Below are positions 42,375-56,828 of a DNA stretch of 64,000 nucleotides, one piece after another. The translations under genes were made by a program, and so were the position numbers. This DNA is from Ilyonectria destructans (Eukaryota; Ascomycota; Sordariomycetes; Hypocreales; Nectriaceae). The stretch covers positions 1,240,001 through 1,304,000 of the forward strand of contig JAHEWK010000009.1 in the NCBI GenBank assembly GCA_020740775.1, given 5' to 3'. Every line of letters begins with the position of its first letter. Positions within the stretch are counted from its first letter, which is position 1. The notes under the pieces are model-generated. The model saw only the letters and a list, made by a program, of their open reading frames with translations, did no database searches and was not told where the DNA came from.

Positions 42375-44554
42375 ATGGGCCGCCAGCCGCGCAAGCGCCA
42401 GATCTCGTGTCACTTCTGCCGCGCGCGCAAGCTGCGGTGCAATCGCGAGTTTCCCTGCTCCAATTGCACATCCCGCGGAGTTCCATGCCCGGAGCCTCAG
42501 CACGCCGCCTCACCGGCCGCCCAGCGCCCGTCCGCCAAGAAGGCGGCTTCCAAGGCCGGGGAGACGGACATCCAGAGCCGCCTGGAGCGACTGGAGGGTC
42601 TCCTGCATGGGCTGAGCAAGCACCTGGAGGCTTTACCCGAGCAGGCCCAGCCAACCGCCGTCGCCCCCTTTGAGCCCCTGGCTCCTCAGCTGCCCCTGCC
42701 GCTCAAGGTCCAGAGCCTTACGAACGATGCTTTGCGGCTTGAAGCTTCTTGCATGGTCACTAAAACAAGCGTCAGTGGATAGGGCCCTTCCTGACTAGGG
42801 CCTTGCTAACTTCATTGCCAGGACTCCTTCTTCTCAGACAGCGTCGTCTTTCGCGCGTGCCCCATTCGCTCAATCACGCACCTTTCATCATACATCTTTC
42901 AAGACTTATCATCCGAGCCCACGCGATGTATTTGGCTGCCCAACCGCGGCGAGGCGGAGGTATTGGTTGACAAGTACCTCAACGACCTCAGCGCTATCCA
43001 TCACATCGTCCACGCCCCCTCATTGAAGAAGATGGTGACACTCATCTACGACAGTCTTCAAATGGGCACTCAAATATCGATGGGGCTTGTGGTTCTTTTA
43101 CTGTCAATCCTCGCCATAGTCACCTATTCGTGGACACCCTTGGACGATGAGAAAAAGGTATTTCAAGACTTCAAGGAGGCCAACTCGCAGACTCTCTGTT
43201 GGGTCAAGGCCGCCTTTAATCTCCTTGAAGTATGTCAACGCAATGCCCATAACTCCCTGGAATGCGTACAGGGGCTCACGATACTATCCATCGCCATGTT
43301 CAACCTCGAGGGCCTCTCGCCAAGAGGTCGAACCACTCTCGCTCGTGCTATATTCATGTGCCGAGAACTTGGGTTGCATCGCCTTGATCACGCTTACAGA
43401 GACACTCTCTTCGAACACTATCCACCTTTGACTATGATGACGGCTGAAGTTGGAAGGAGGGTGTGGTGGTATCTGATAGGAATCGATTGGTACGACTGAC
43501 TCCACCCACTTTACACTCCCACCCGGCCGCTGACATGAATGATAGGATGCTTGCTCGTTTTCCCGGTCCACAAGAAGGGACGTACTTGATCAATCCGGAG
43601 CATATGGCGGTTAGAAAACCCCTCAATATCAGCGACGAGGATATGGCAGAAGGCCAAGAACTGGTACCCAAGCCAATGGACCAGCCAACGTCCATGTCCT
43701 TCTTTCTCCAACGCATTCGTGTAACCGAAATATTTCGAGTCTTTTCTGATCGAGTACCGCTTGAGAAATCCAACACAAGCGCCATACGACACGACATGGT
43801 CCTACAGATCGATGCAGCAATCGACAGCTTCCTCCAACGCGAACTTCCAGCTTTCTTTACCATGGATGCCAAAAGCCTAGGAGAGCTCTCTCCTAATAAC
43901 CCTCAGCGCTCCCGTACCATTGCAATCCAACGCCACGTTCTTACAATTTTCGTCAACGGCCAGCGCTGCAGGCTTCACCTCCCCTACCTTGCGCGCGGTA
44001 CAGTTGATCCAATATACGCACATTCACGAGAAATATGTCTCAAGAGTGCGCGGCTCGTTCTTCAAGGAGAACAAGAACTCGAGAAAGTAGACGCTGCTTT
44101 TGCCTGCACGAGACTTCGCATGGGTGTGGTTGCGCACAGCATTTTCTTGGCCGTCATTGCGCTATTGTTTGACCTGTGCCTAGTGACCGATGCGGACGAC
44201 AAAATGGCCAGACAACAGGAAGCTGAGGATGCCTGGAAAATCTTGGAGGAATCAGAAGAGCAATCCGTCCCTGTCGCCAAGGGAATGGGTATCCTAAGAG
44301 AGGTTATGGAGAAGTACAGAATACCAGTTCCAAAGGTAAATGGGCATGATCAACAGGAGATAGTAATCAACGGCGCTCATGGTGCTATCCCGCTGAGGCC
44401 ATGTACGGCAGATAATATGGGGCCACCACCTCGAGTGGACTTTGGCAAAGACCACCATACCGGCGAGGATTTAGAAGGCCAGATATCCAGGATGGATCTG
44501 GAGGGTGTTGACTGGGACCGCCTGTTCTGGGGTCTCGATGCCCCTTTTATATAG
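42375..44554 (+). CDS. Zn2Cys6 transcription factor with fungal_trans domain
   Basis: Three exons: 42375-42770, 42822-43489 and 43546-44554. The zinc cluster is CHFCRARKLRC-x5-CSNCTSRGVPC (C2C6C5C2C6C) near residues 12-38, followed by a short linker and a coiled-coil-like RLERLEGLL. The middle homology region includes LGLHRLDHAYR and VGRRVWWYLIGIDW|MLARFPG, where the second splice joins the conserved WW-x-L-x-x-x-D block. About 690 aa. It binds DNA as a CGG-type regulator. The head-to-head position with a DHA1 carrier and the twin TCCGCGGA sites between them suggests control of that carrier and perhaps itself (inference). Confidence 0.88.
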
Positions 44555-45646
44555 GTTCAGCAACAGGAAGTCGCGACAAATGCATAAATAGAAGGGCTTG
44601 GTGGGTTTTGGGATTTTGCGTATAGATTTTAATTCGTCATAAGAGGGCGTGGCTATTCCAACAATAAAAAGTGACCACTCCCAGCATGCATACGGCGACC
44701 ATTTCGATATTTCCGTATTAATGAGACCACACTACTTGATGAAATCAACAAATGAATAGTGTTATAGTAATGGGCTGCGATATCCCTTTCATTATCTAAG
44801 GATGAGGAAATGACAATTGTGTTGGAAGAGCAGGAGGAAGGACACCATTATTCAACTGGCCGGTGATGTCATTCCAGCATGTATTTTGTAAGCCTCGCGA
44901 AGAGGCCTGGCATTAAAGCGCCACGGCGAGTTTGTTGGTGGATGACAACGGAAACATAACGCTGGCAAAGGCCAGCTTCTCTTGTAGGTATAGAGAGGCG
45001 AGGGTGATCACCCTATGGGGCCACGCTGCGGGCCAGAGTGGTTGTAACGATTTTCTGTTAAGTTGGACATCATTATTTCTGACGACCAATATATTAGCGG
45101 TATTTCGATCTCCGATTTCTTTAAGGAAGCATCGAGGTCGTAGTCCTGAGAAGAGGGTGGTTAGCTAGGTTCGAAGCATATTCAAACACCCGATCTGTTT
45201 CTTGTATCAGCATCATCTGATCCCTAAGAATGCTGAAAGCTCATCTTCTGCATGTTGAGCCAGCCCAATAATCATTGGAGAAGAAAGACATATCACTAAT
45301 ATGGAGAAACTAGAGTATTTGTCTGGCTATATTGGTTCCTGCAAGTAGTAAAACTTCAACTCAGCAATCATCGTCTTTGCAGGGATCGTTGTGCAAATTG
45401 GGAAACCTCCATAATCTGGGTCGCTATTCGGCATGTTTGCAATAGTACCTGACCGCGCCTCATCGCCATTATTCACCTGGAAGACATCCTTCTAGGGCTT
45501 TCTCTTCAAATCGTCTCACGTTTATTACAAGCTATTGATCGACTTTTAACTCAAGTCAAGCGCACAGGCAGGCATCCCGGACTCGTTCCGTGGCAAATTG
45601 AAAGGAAAGCTTAGAAGATACGGGTACGCTGCCCGGGAACAAGCCA
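44555..45646. other. Intergenic, 1.1 kb
   Basis: No gene recognised. An open frame at 44932-45168 has no ATG-supported family features. Confidence 0.45.
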
Positions 45647-46604
45647 CTAAGTTTGGTTGGCGACACCTTCTGCCTCGAGGTCCTTCTTGAGCTGTGAAAC
45701 ACTCTCCTTGAAGCGGCTCCAGGGGTTGAAGTGCATGGGCACGAGAATATCCGCGCCTACTGCCTTGAAAAGGCGAGCGACATTAAGACCATCTATTGTG
45801 ATTTTGATGGTTGTACCATTGACGATGGCATGGGCGTCACCCATGTTGAAGACGGCAGCACGGATATGGAACTGTCCTTCAACTGCGACAGCTCCCCCAA
45901 ATAAACAGTATCATCTGAATACTAGATGGGGTTGGGGAGGCCATTGGTAAAGCCAAATTCAGGTCCCCGAAGAACAAATCCGACGACCTGGCCACCTGGC
46001 AGATGCTCGCAGGCTGTACCCGTGGTGTTCCATGTTTCTCCTTTGACGTTAAGCTGGGTGGCTTGCCAAGGTTGAAGGCCGATGACGCTGGAATGTGGAT
46101 TGAGAGCATTGGCGCCATCAGACGTGGTCAAAGCCTTGCGGCCATCCAAGAAATGGGTGCGACCGATGCTGTCGAGATTATCGGGATGGTCTTCGTGGCT
46201 AAGAAGGACGGCATCGATTGGGGGGATCTGGTCCGGCTGTAAGGCAGGGTACTCAAGCGCCGTAATCGAATTGCCACCCCTCACTGGAAAGCTCGTGTTC
46301 GTGGGAGAACAAAAGGATCCGTCAAAATATTGATGTCGTTGATGTAGAAAACAGAGGCTGCGGTGATGCCATGCGTGATGGTGAAACTCGTGCCTGGCGA
46401 CGTACAGCCTCCAGGTGCCGAGATTTTCCGCGGAGTAGGAATAGCACCTCCCCTAGCAGCGCCGAAATAAGCAACCAGGGTAATGGGAAGGGTGTTTTTC
46501 GTTTTGCTTGGTGTTGATTTTAGTAGATTTGGAAGGCCGTTCGAGTGTCCGTGACTGAGTTTATTTAAGATTAATGAGACAATTGATAGTGACACGTAGG
46601 TCAA
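45647..46604 (-). pseudogene. Metallo-beta-lactamase-fold hydrolase, pseudogene
   Basis: Pieces in different frames add up to a UlaG/YcbL-like MBL-fold protein. These are GITAASVFYINDINILTDPF, then PPIDAVLLSHEDHPDNLDSI (metal ligands in HEDHPDN), GTACEHLPGGQVVGFVL with the next His, YSDDTVYLGEL, and GTTIKITIDGLNVARLFKAV...ADILVPMHFNPW. Breaks: a frame change after LTDPF (near 46310), another near 46255, a TAG at 45922-45924 directly before YSDDT, and a further frame change near 45873. The Gly of the usual YSGD is Asp here. There is no ATG at the apparent start. It cannot make a full protein. A short unusual intron could explain only the first break. Confidence 0.7.
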
Positions 46605-47896
46605 CTTTGATATTTAAGTATTTGGACACGGGGAGATGGCCTGAAAATTGTTATTGCTCACTTAGTCCGTGAAAAAGTGATGAAGTTGACGATGATGGCC
46701 ACAGTCGATGGGAGAGGGGGGGTACGTGCAAGGATGGTGTCCACAATATAATTAGTTCAACTATTCCCATAGTAGTCTTAAAACCCGAAACTGTCTTGGC
46801 AACAAAGTTTGTCAGCCGATTTGTTAAGCGCACTCGGCGCCACCGACAGGCATTAATGAGCCCTTTATTAATGCGGCCCAATGTATGATGGAATGAGTGA
46901 CTCGATTGAGTACATACGTCCCTGGGCCCGACCAATATGCATCTCATACCCCCGAGGGGCGTTCGATCTAGCGGGAGACCACGGGTAAATATGGCCATTC
47001 CGACCAGACCGAGGGGACGGTCACACTGAGGGTGTAGATAACTTGGAGGGGTCATATACAGGCTACAATGATCTCAGATATTAAATCGGTACCTCCTTTA
47101 ATCCTACAGATACCTCTAAATGTGCAGATAGTGCCTCAAAAGGCAGAATATCTAGTACATGCAGGCTTTAGTACATGAAGGTGTCTGCCTACTAAGCTGC
47201 CAATAGAGAGAGCTCCCTTGCCCAACTCAACCCATGATGGCTTCCTTGCGGAGGACTTATGTAAAGACAAGCGGACGTAACATTTGTAATACTTGTGGCC
47301 TGTAGCCAGGTTGTAACGGGCCGAGACCCATAGTGGGGACTGTGACATGTATAGCTAATTTACTGACGTAGGAATGAAAATCGTGTAAACTTTGCCCTAG
47401 AAGTTGGCTCGAAATCCGCTAAAAAAACCCGACATGCATGGCTACGCTAACCACGTCTGGAGGCTCTGATATCACTGGGAACGTATCTACTTTGCCAACA
47501 TCGCCTCAGTTGAGTCGCTCCTTTGTCCTTTCCCTTAGTCTTTAGTGCCAGGTGGTACATATTCCATCAAAGTGAGATACCTCGGTGAAAGATGACAGTC
47601 TCTTCAACCGAATTTTGGAAACCCACCACTTAGCATGTCTTACAAACCCGTGGAAACTTGACATTGTGACGTGTTACGTATTTTAAACCTTACACTCCCA
47701 TGTCCCAAATTTTCGTTAGATCACATTCTTAAGTATGTGTCATCATTAACATTTCAATCAGTTTTCTCTTCGTCTCTTCCCATTATATATATGAGGGCCA
47801 GCTGCAGTTGCATAGACGTTTGCAACTATTCAATCACTTCATTGTCATCTCATCAGCTTATCCAGCCGCTCGACATCATTTTGCCTCATATTCAAC
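46605..47896. other. Intergenic, 1.3 kb
   Basis: Promoter region of the DHA1 carrier and sequence without recognisable genes. The open frame 46651-47055 (minus) shows no family resemblance. Confidence 0.4.
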
Positions 47897-49485
47897 ATGC
47901 CTATTGTATCGGCCAACTTGCAGATCCCTAAAGTCCCAAGTCATCCTCAAGGTATGTCTGTCCTGAGCACAAATGCTCGCCCAAGATTCTGACAAGTTGT
48001 TCCATGACAGGGCCTTGCCATGATCCAGAAACCCGTGTCCTGGAGTGGGAAGGGCCGGACGACCCCGGTAATCCTTTTAATTGGCCACAACGAAAAAAAT
48101 GGCTGGTGACCGGACTCGGACTTTTTGCGACCTTCATCTCTCTGGTTAATGGATCTATCATTACCGTCGCCCACGAAGCCATCAACCAAGAGTTCCATGT
48201 TAGCGACCAAAACTTCCCTCATTCGTATTGGCCGGTCACGTCTTGGGCTCTCGGCGGAGCGCTATTCTCCCTTGCTTTACTTCCCATTATGGAGGACTTT
48301 GGCATCAGATACGTTTTTCTTATCACCTACAGTGTCTTCATCTGCTTCCTCGTACCCTTTGGAGTCGCCAAAAACTTCGAGACGATCATTATTACACGGT
48401 TCTTTACCGGGGGCTGTGTAGCTATCCTTGGAAATAGCGTGGCCGGTATCATCTCCAACACTTTCCAAGGCGATCGGTCTCGTACAGTGCCAATGAGTTT
48501 ATACATTGCCGTCTATCTCATCGCCAGCAGCATGGGGCCCGTTCTTGGGGCCTCAATCTTTCAGTTCCTATCCTGGCGCTGGATTGGATATATCGAGCTG
48601 ATCTGGACTGGCGCCTTGTTTCCCCTCTTCATCGTTGCATTGCCTGAAAGTCGTGGCTCGGCTATTTTACGGAACCGCGCGAAAAAGCTACGTGCCAAGG
48701 GCCAAAAGACGTATACAAAAGAGGAGCTAGACACCACGCCACTCTACCAGATCGTCCTCAAAAGCATGCAACGTCCTCTCTTCATGTTATGCACAGAGCC
48801 AGTTGTTTCCATCGCCACCCTCTGGTCTGCTTTCAGTCTCGGAACCATCTATCTCTTTACACAGTCGGTCGAGCAAGTCTTTGGGGAACTCTACGGGTGG
48901 GATGCTGTACAAGCCGGCTACCTTCAAGCTGCAATCGTCACCGGAGATGTGCTTGGGTGGCTGTCAACACTTTACACAAATAAGTGGTACTACAATTCGG
49001 CAAAGCGTAACACCGAGATCCCTAACACGCCAATCCCAGAAGCAAGATTGTATGGTGCCCTCGTCGGAGGGTTCTTCGGTGTTTCTGGGGGTATGTTTGT
49101 CTATGCTTGGACTTCATATCCGTCTATTCACTGGATAGCGCCAGCAATTGGACTGGCAATGGTTGGCTTCGGTACGACTGCCGTAGTAATCGGCATTGCA
49201 AACTACTTGGTTGATGCATATAGCATCTATGCCGGCAGTGCTGTGGCAGCTATTGGTTTGGGCGAGAACGTTTTTATCGCATTCCTCCCATTGGCAGCCC
49301 AAAGCATGTACGCCACCTTGGGTTTTCACTGGGCGAGTTCCCTCCTTGGTTTCGTGTCTTTGATCTTAGCTGGTGCTCCTATTGCTGTGTTTATCTGGGG
49401 GAGGCAGATTAGAAATCGGAGTGTGTTTATGAAAGAGTCTACAGAGATAAGGCGGGTTAACTCAATTGCGTTGGGAAATGTATAA
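47897..49485 (+). CDS. MFS transporter, DHA1 drug:H+ antiporter type
   Basis: Two exons: 47897-47951 and 48011-49485. The donor GTATGT and acceptor ATGACAG give MPIVSANLQIPKVPSHPQG joined to PCHDPETRVLEWEGPDDPG. The alternative is an unspliced start at 48004. The N-terminal tail WEGPDDPGNPFNWPQRKKW, the SWALGGALFSLALLPIMEDF loop/TM2 block, FTGGCVAILGNSVAGIISNTF in TM4-5 and WIGYIELIWTGALFPLFIVA are DHA1 features. About 510 aa, 12 TM. The motif-A region reads MEDFGIRY rather than the canonical GRR form, so the branch is diverged. Substrate unknown. Confidence 0.85.
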
Positions 49486-50026
49486 GGGGGATTTAGTACT
49501 TAGCCTATTAAATAGCTGTAAGATAAGGATTCTCTGTACCGCAACGTCGCTATATTCTTTCACCATAGGTTTGTTTAGTATCCAAGTCAACTAGATAGAT
49601 CGTTACACCTGCTGCAAGATACAACCACTTTCTAAAACGCACAGTGCTACTCATACTCCTACCCTGGTCCTTAATTCATACTCGGGCGAGGCTTGTAGCC
49701 CCAGTCTTCGCATCAGTCAACAAAAACCAGTCGATCTCCGACTCTTCACGACTTGCTTGTGAGCGCACACCCACATTCCTCCATTATCAAAGGCATACAT
49801 AACGAACAAGGACATATATGTCACGATATTCATGGTTTTGGTGTACCGTTTTGTTCCCCTCGTGGGATACTTATATACCATAATAAAGATATGATGAAAT
49901 AACCGAGAATCCTCTTTTTAGTCAATTCGGATAATCCGACACCCTACCCGATCACGTGCAAAGCTGACGGCAACAGGCATCATCTTCAATACGAAAATCA
50001 GCCAGTTGTTCATTCATTTCGACATT
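49486..50026. other. Intergenic, 0.54 kb
   Basis: No gene recognised. Confidence 0.5.
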
Positions 50027-51679
50027 ATGGCCTCACTAGATCGCTCACTCTTGCAGGCTCTAGAGCCGAGAAGCCTCGTGGGCCTCCCTGCCGAACTCCG
50101 TATGGCGATAGTGTCACACCTGCCCAACCGCGACATTAAAACCTTGCGCCTGACATGCAAGCCCTTTGGCGAAAGCGTGCTTTTGCACATCGACCGCGTT
50201 TTCCTGTCCGTTAATCCCATCGACATCAAGGTGCTCAGAACGATTGCGGATCACGAGACATACCGCCAGGGAGTCGTCGAGCTCATTTGGGACGATGCGC
50301 GTTTGGATATGCCCCCAGATCCACCACGAGCGTACCAATGCAAGCACATGATGCAACATATCGAGCCATTCTGGCAAAGTTGGTATGCGGAAGTCTGCGA
50401 GAGGAATGTCAAGGAAGCAGAGTATCGGAAGGGCTCTGATGTAAACCGTCCAGACCACGCAGCAAGGGACCGATGGATGGCCGCCCAACCACCGACTGAA
50501 GTGCTCTGGCTGCACTATAAGGAGTTGCTTGCACAACAGCATGAAGTTTCCAAATCAAGCGGTGACGCCTTTGCTCTCCAGTATGGACTGACACGATTCC
50601 CTTCACTACGGAAGATTACCCTGACACCCGCGACTCACGGCGTGCCGTTCACCCCACTGTACCAGACGCCCATGATTCGCGCCCTGCCGTATGGCTTCAA
50701 CTATCCTATCCCACGCGGCTGGCCAGCCAAAGAAGCAATAGAGCGGGTAAGAATACCTTTGTGGCAGAGCGGCTCCGAGAAAGATGAGCTCGACAAAAAC
50801 AAGTGGCGTGGATTCCGCATTATTACATGGATGCTTGCTCGCGAGAACCACAACATCTCCGAGTTTGTTGTCGACGTAAGTCTGCTCAACACAGGTCTAA
50901 ACGCCCACATGTTTGACCAACCCTGTGATGACTACAACGACTTCATCACAATGCTTCTTAAACCTGGCTTCCGCCGCATCGACCTCGCGCTCCTCGTGGA
51001 TGGACAAGACCATGAGGGCTGGCCAGCCTTTCGCAACGGCCAGTTACGATCTGCACTCGTCCTCGCCACAGACCTAGAGCATGTCAGCCTCCGAACGAAC
51101 ATTCCCTACGAGGTCGACTGCGAGGAGTGGGCGAAGAACGATAATGAGCACTTCATTCCGCTGCATGCCATCTTCCCAGTCGACAATTGGCCGAAACTTG
51201 GACATTTTGGGCTTTCAGGCTTTGTCGTACGGCAGGCCGACATTATCTCTCTGCTCGCTGCCCTGCCACTCACGGTGCGGTCGGTGGAACTGAGCTTCCT
51301 CCACTTTCAAGAAGGGCACGGTACAAACAGGGAGTTTCTCGCTTCAATGCGTGACACTCTTGATTGGCGTGAGCGCCCTGTGAGCGAGAGGCCCAGGATC
51401 ACCATGGGCTGGCATATGGATGGCATGGTGCCGAGGGATGGGCAGGCCGTCTGGGTGGACGAGCAGGCTAACGAATTCGTCTACGGCAACGGCGAAAACC
51501 CGTTTACGGAGGATATTCCGAATCATGTCTCGACAGGCGCAGGGACTAGGCGGGACTTTTTTGAACCGGCCTATGAGAGACCCAATGTGCAAGACGCGGA
51601 CTTGATGCGCATGGGAATAATTAAGAAGAGTCGTTGGGTGCTTCCCGCAGATGACCCCGCGTGGCTACTTCCAGAGTAG
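50027..51679 (+). CDS. F-box domain protein
   Basis: Single exon, 550 aa, from the ATG at 50027; the frame is open a few codons further but without ATG. Residues about 15-60 form an F-box: LVGLPAELRMAIVSHLPNRD then LRLTCKPFGESVLLHIDRVF. The rest is the long, Trp-rich region common in fungal F-box proteins (VVELIWDDARLDMPP, then FRRIDLALLVDGQ and HFGLSGFVVRQADIISLLAA), with leucine-rich spacing. F-box proteins hold substrates for SCF ubiquitin ligases. The target is unknown. Confidence 0.82.
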   Translation: MASLDRSLLQALEPRSLVGLPAELRMAIVSHLPNRDIKTLRLTCKPFGESVLLHIDRVFLSVNPIDIKVLRTIADHETYRQGVVELIWDDARLDMPPDPPRAYQCKHMMQHIEPFWQSWYAEVCERNVKEAEYRKGSDVNRPDHAARDRWMAAQPPTEVLWLHYKELLAQQHEVSKSSGDAFALQYGLTRFPSLRKITLTPATHGVPFTPLYQTPMIRALPYGFNYPIPRGWPAKEAIERVRIPLWQSGSEKDELDKNKWRGFRIITWMLARENHNISEFVVDVSLLNTGLNAHMFDQPCDDYNDFITMLLKPGFRRIDLALLVDGQDHEGWPAFRNGQLRSALVLATDLEHVSLRTNIPYEVDCEEWAKNDNEHFIPLHAIFPVDNWPKLGHFGLSGFVVRQADIISLLAALPLTVRSVELSFLHFQEGHGTNREFLASMRDTLDWRERPVSERPRITMGWHMDGMVPRDGQAVWVDEQANEFVYGNGENPFTEDIPNHVSTGAGTRRDFFEPAYERPNVQDADLMRMGIIKKSRWVLPADDPAWLLPE

Positions 51680-51875
51680 GACTCTACGACTTGTACTGAA
51701 CCAGCGGCCCAGAAATAAGAGGACTTATAGATTGGAGGAGATTGTAGTAATATATGAGTATGAAAAAGGAAACAACTCAAACCGATATTATACATCTATC
51801 TTGCCCTGTTCCAACCCAACAAATGAATTCAAGAATTCCGACTTGGATATCCGGCTCTCAACCATAGCCACCGCA

Positions 51876-52760
51876 TTACGACGCCCTTCCCTTGCTCTCT
51901 TTCTCCTGTTCTTGGATTTTGAGCTCCAACACATCCAATCCCACCATAGGCTTAACAAAACTATCTAAAAATCCCACCGGCAAAAGGGCGCCCACGCGCA
52001 ACTCCTTCGCATAACGACCCTGCCATACCCAAAATGGCGGGTGAGATTTATCAAGATTCTTGACAACCTGTTCCGCCCACTTAAAACGGTCCATGTTGAC
52101 ACCGTGTCCGCCGGCCATGAATTTTTCGATGGGCTCCTTTGCCAAGTTATAAAGCGAGTTGGATGGCAGCGTGGCACTGGGGGTATTGTCGAAGAAGTTT
52201 GACTCCACGGCGCCCGTCATCAGGTTGATCACCTTGATACCAAACGGCGCAAGTTCCGCACGCATGGTTTCGGTTAGACTTGCCGCGGCGGCTTTGGAAG
52301 CATTGTACGAGCCCTGGAACGGAAGACCGCCGACGGTCAATGAGGCGATCGAGGTGTTGTTGATCACCATAGGGCCGCGAGTCGACTTCATCAGAAGCGG
52401 GAGGAATGATTGAGTCATGCTGAGCAGAGGAAAGACATTTATTTCAAACAGCTCTCGGGCTTTGCCAATGTCAACGTCCATGAGCGGCATACAGTATCCA
52501 GCGCCGGCATTGTTCAATAGAGCATCGAGCGAGCCACCCGTGAGCTCTTGGACTTCGGCGACACTGTTTTTGATTGACTCATCGGAGTTGATGTCCAGCT
52601 GTATGATCTCGATGCCTGTGGCTTCAACTTGCTTCAGCTTTGACATGTTGCGAGCTGATGCAAAGACACGCCATCCGGTCTTGTGGAAGGTAAGGGCAAG
52701 TGCAGAGCCCAAGCCACCGTCGGAGCAGCCGGTGATGAGGATAGATCGTTTAGAGGCCAT
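51876..52760 (-). CDS. Short-chain dehydrogenase, Ayr1-like
   Basis: Single exon, 294 aa. NADP-binding TGCSDGGLGSALA at residues 11-23, the SARN specificity segment, LLNNAG, catalytic Ser in NNTSIASL and Tyr/Lys in SYNASK. The block TETMRAELAPFGIKVINLMTG followed by AVESNFFDN is typical of the 1-acyl-DHAP-reductase-like (Ayr1) group. The C-terminus is moderately hydrophobic (LPVGFLDSFVKPMVGLDVLEL). It resembles the four-exon gene at 4667-5717 in plan, but the gene structures differ, so they are diverged relatives rather than a fresh duplication. Probable lipid or small-ketone reductase. Confidence 0.88.
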   Translation of the reverse strand: MASKRSILITGCSDGGLGSALALTFHKTGWRVFASARNMSKLKQVEATGIEIIQLDINSDESIKNSVAEVQELTGGSLDALLNNAGAGYCMPLMDVDIGKARELFEINVFPLLSMTQSFLPLLMKSTRGPMVINNTSIASLTVGGLPFQGSYNASKAAAASLTETMRAELAPFGIKVINLMTGAVESNFFDNTPSATLPSNSLYNLAKEPIEKFMAGGHGVNMDRFKWAEQVVKNLDKSHPPFWVWQGRYAKELRVGALLPVGFLDSFVKPMVGLDVLELKIQEQEKESKGRAS

Positions 52761-53780
52761 GATGGGTTATTGAGTATAGTGTTTTGCCTTACGCTGGAAG
52801 ATCAAAAGGCGCAGGATGAGTATTTATAGTACATACTTGTTGCGGGAGTTGCGGGGAAATCCAACGGAAATCGCAATGCGAAGTCTGCGATGAAATCCGA
52901 GGGTGTGATGTCAAACCTTGGAAAGACTTCAATTCCGTTAGACTAACTCATTCGAAACAACTTGTCGGTCGGATTTTGGGCCGAGGATATCAGATTGATT
53001 AGTCGGAGGCTTTTTCTCTTGGGAATCTCCCGAACCGGAAGCTTTGTCTCGACAGGAGGCTTATTCACCCACGGAGGCTTTCTCAACCGATCGAGTAGCA
53101 ATTCGGCGGGACAATTTAGCCGATCGTCTTAAAGCCTCCGCTGTTTTCTGTCGAGTGGCGTGGGTCTAATAAAGGGTCTAGGATAATCGCCGGGCTGGGG
53201 GATTGACATTTAGGAATGGAAAGTCACGCAAACCCCCAGGGGCAGTTAGATTCCAGCCTCGACTAATATGGATTTGATAATTATAACCACGTTTATCACC
53301 ACAGTTTAAGCCTTAAAGTATCAAATATTTAATTTTACAAGTTGGTACTGACGTCGGTAACCCTCCGAGCGTTCCAAGCAGACATGCCCATGAAGAAGTC
53401 GCTACCTGATATCCGGTCGTGGAGCAGGTCAACTATGCCAATTGACACAGGTAATACGCTGCAAAATATGGAGGCAGGCTAGGGTATTCGCTTTAATGTA
53501 TATAATTACATGGTATCTTACGATAGAAAGGGATGTATGTAGTCTGGACTGTTGAAGACGGAGAGCTGCTGCTGTGAGATGGTTTAAGTTGAAGTCGGTA
53601 GGTTAAATCACTTAAATTTTAATGATCATGAATGTATTCGATTAACACTCCAGTGTACGCTTATGAGCTATCACCAAGTCCTATACTCTACTTGAACCCC
53701 ATCATGAAGTATTTAGAACCATCACGTTGTCGTGTTAACGCCGAAATGTGAGAAGTAGAATTAACAACTCGACGGTAAAT
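52761..53780. other. Intergenic, 1.0 kb with short repeats
   Basis: No gene recognised. Three copies of (C/A)GGAGGCTT lie at about 53004, 53053 and 53071, with a reversed copy AAGCCTCC near 53131. A region around 53260-53350 is AT-rich. Confidence 0.45.

Positions 53781-56828
<3,048 letters not shown>

Noticed and set aside
46651..47055. 134-codon open frame, minus strand
   Set aside because: No recognisable family; codon pattern irregular and adjacent to a dead gene.
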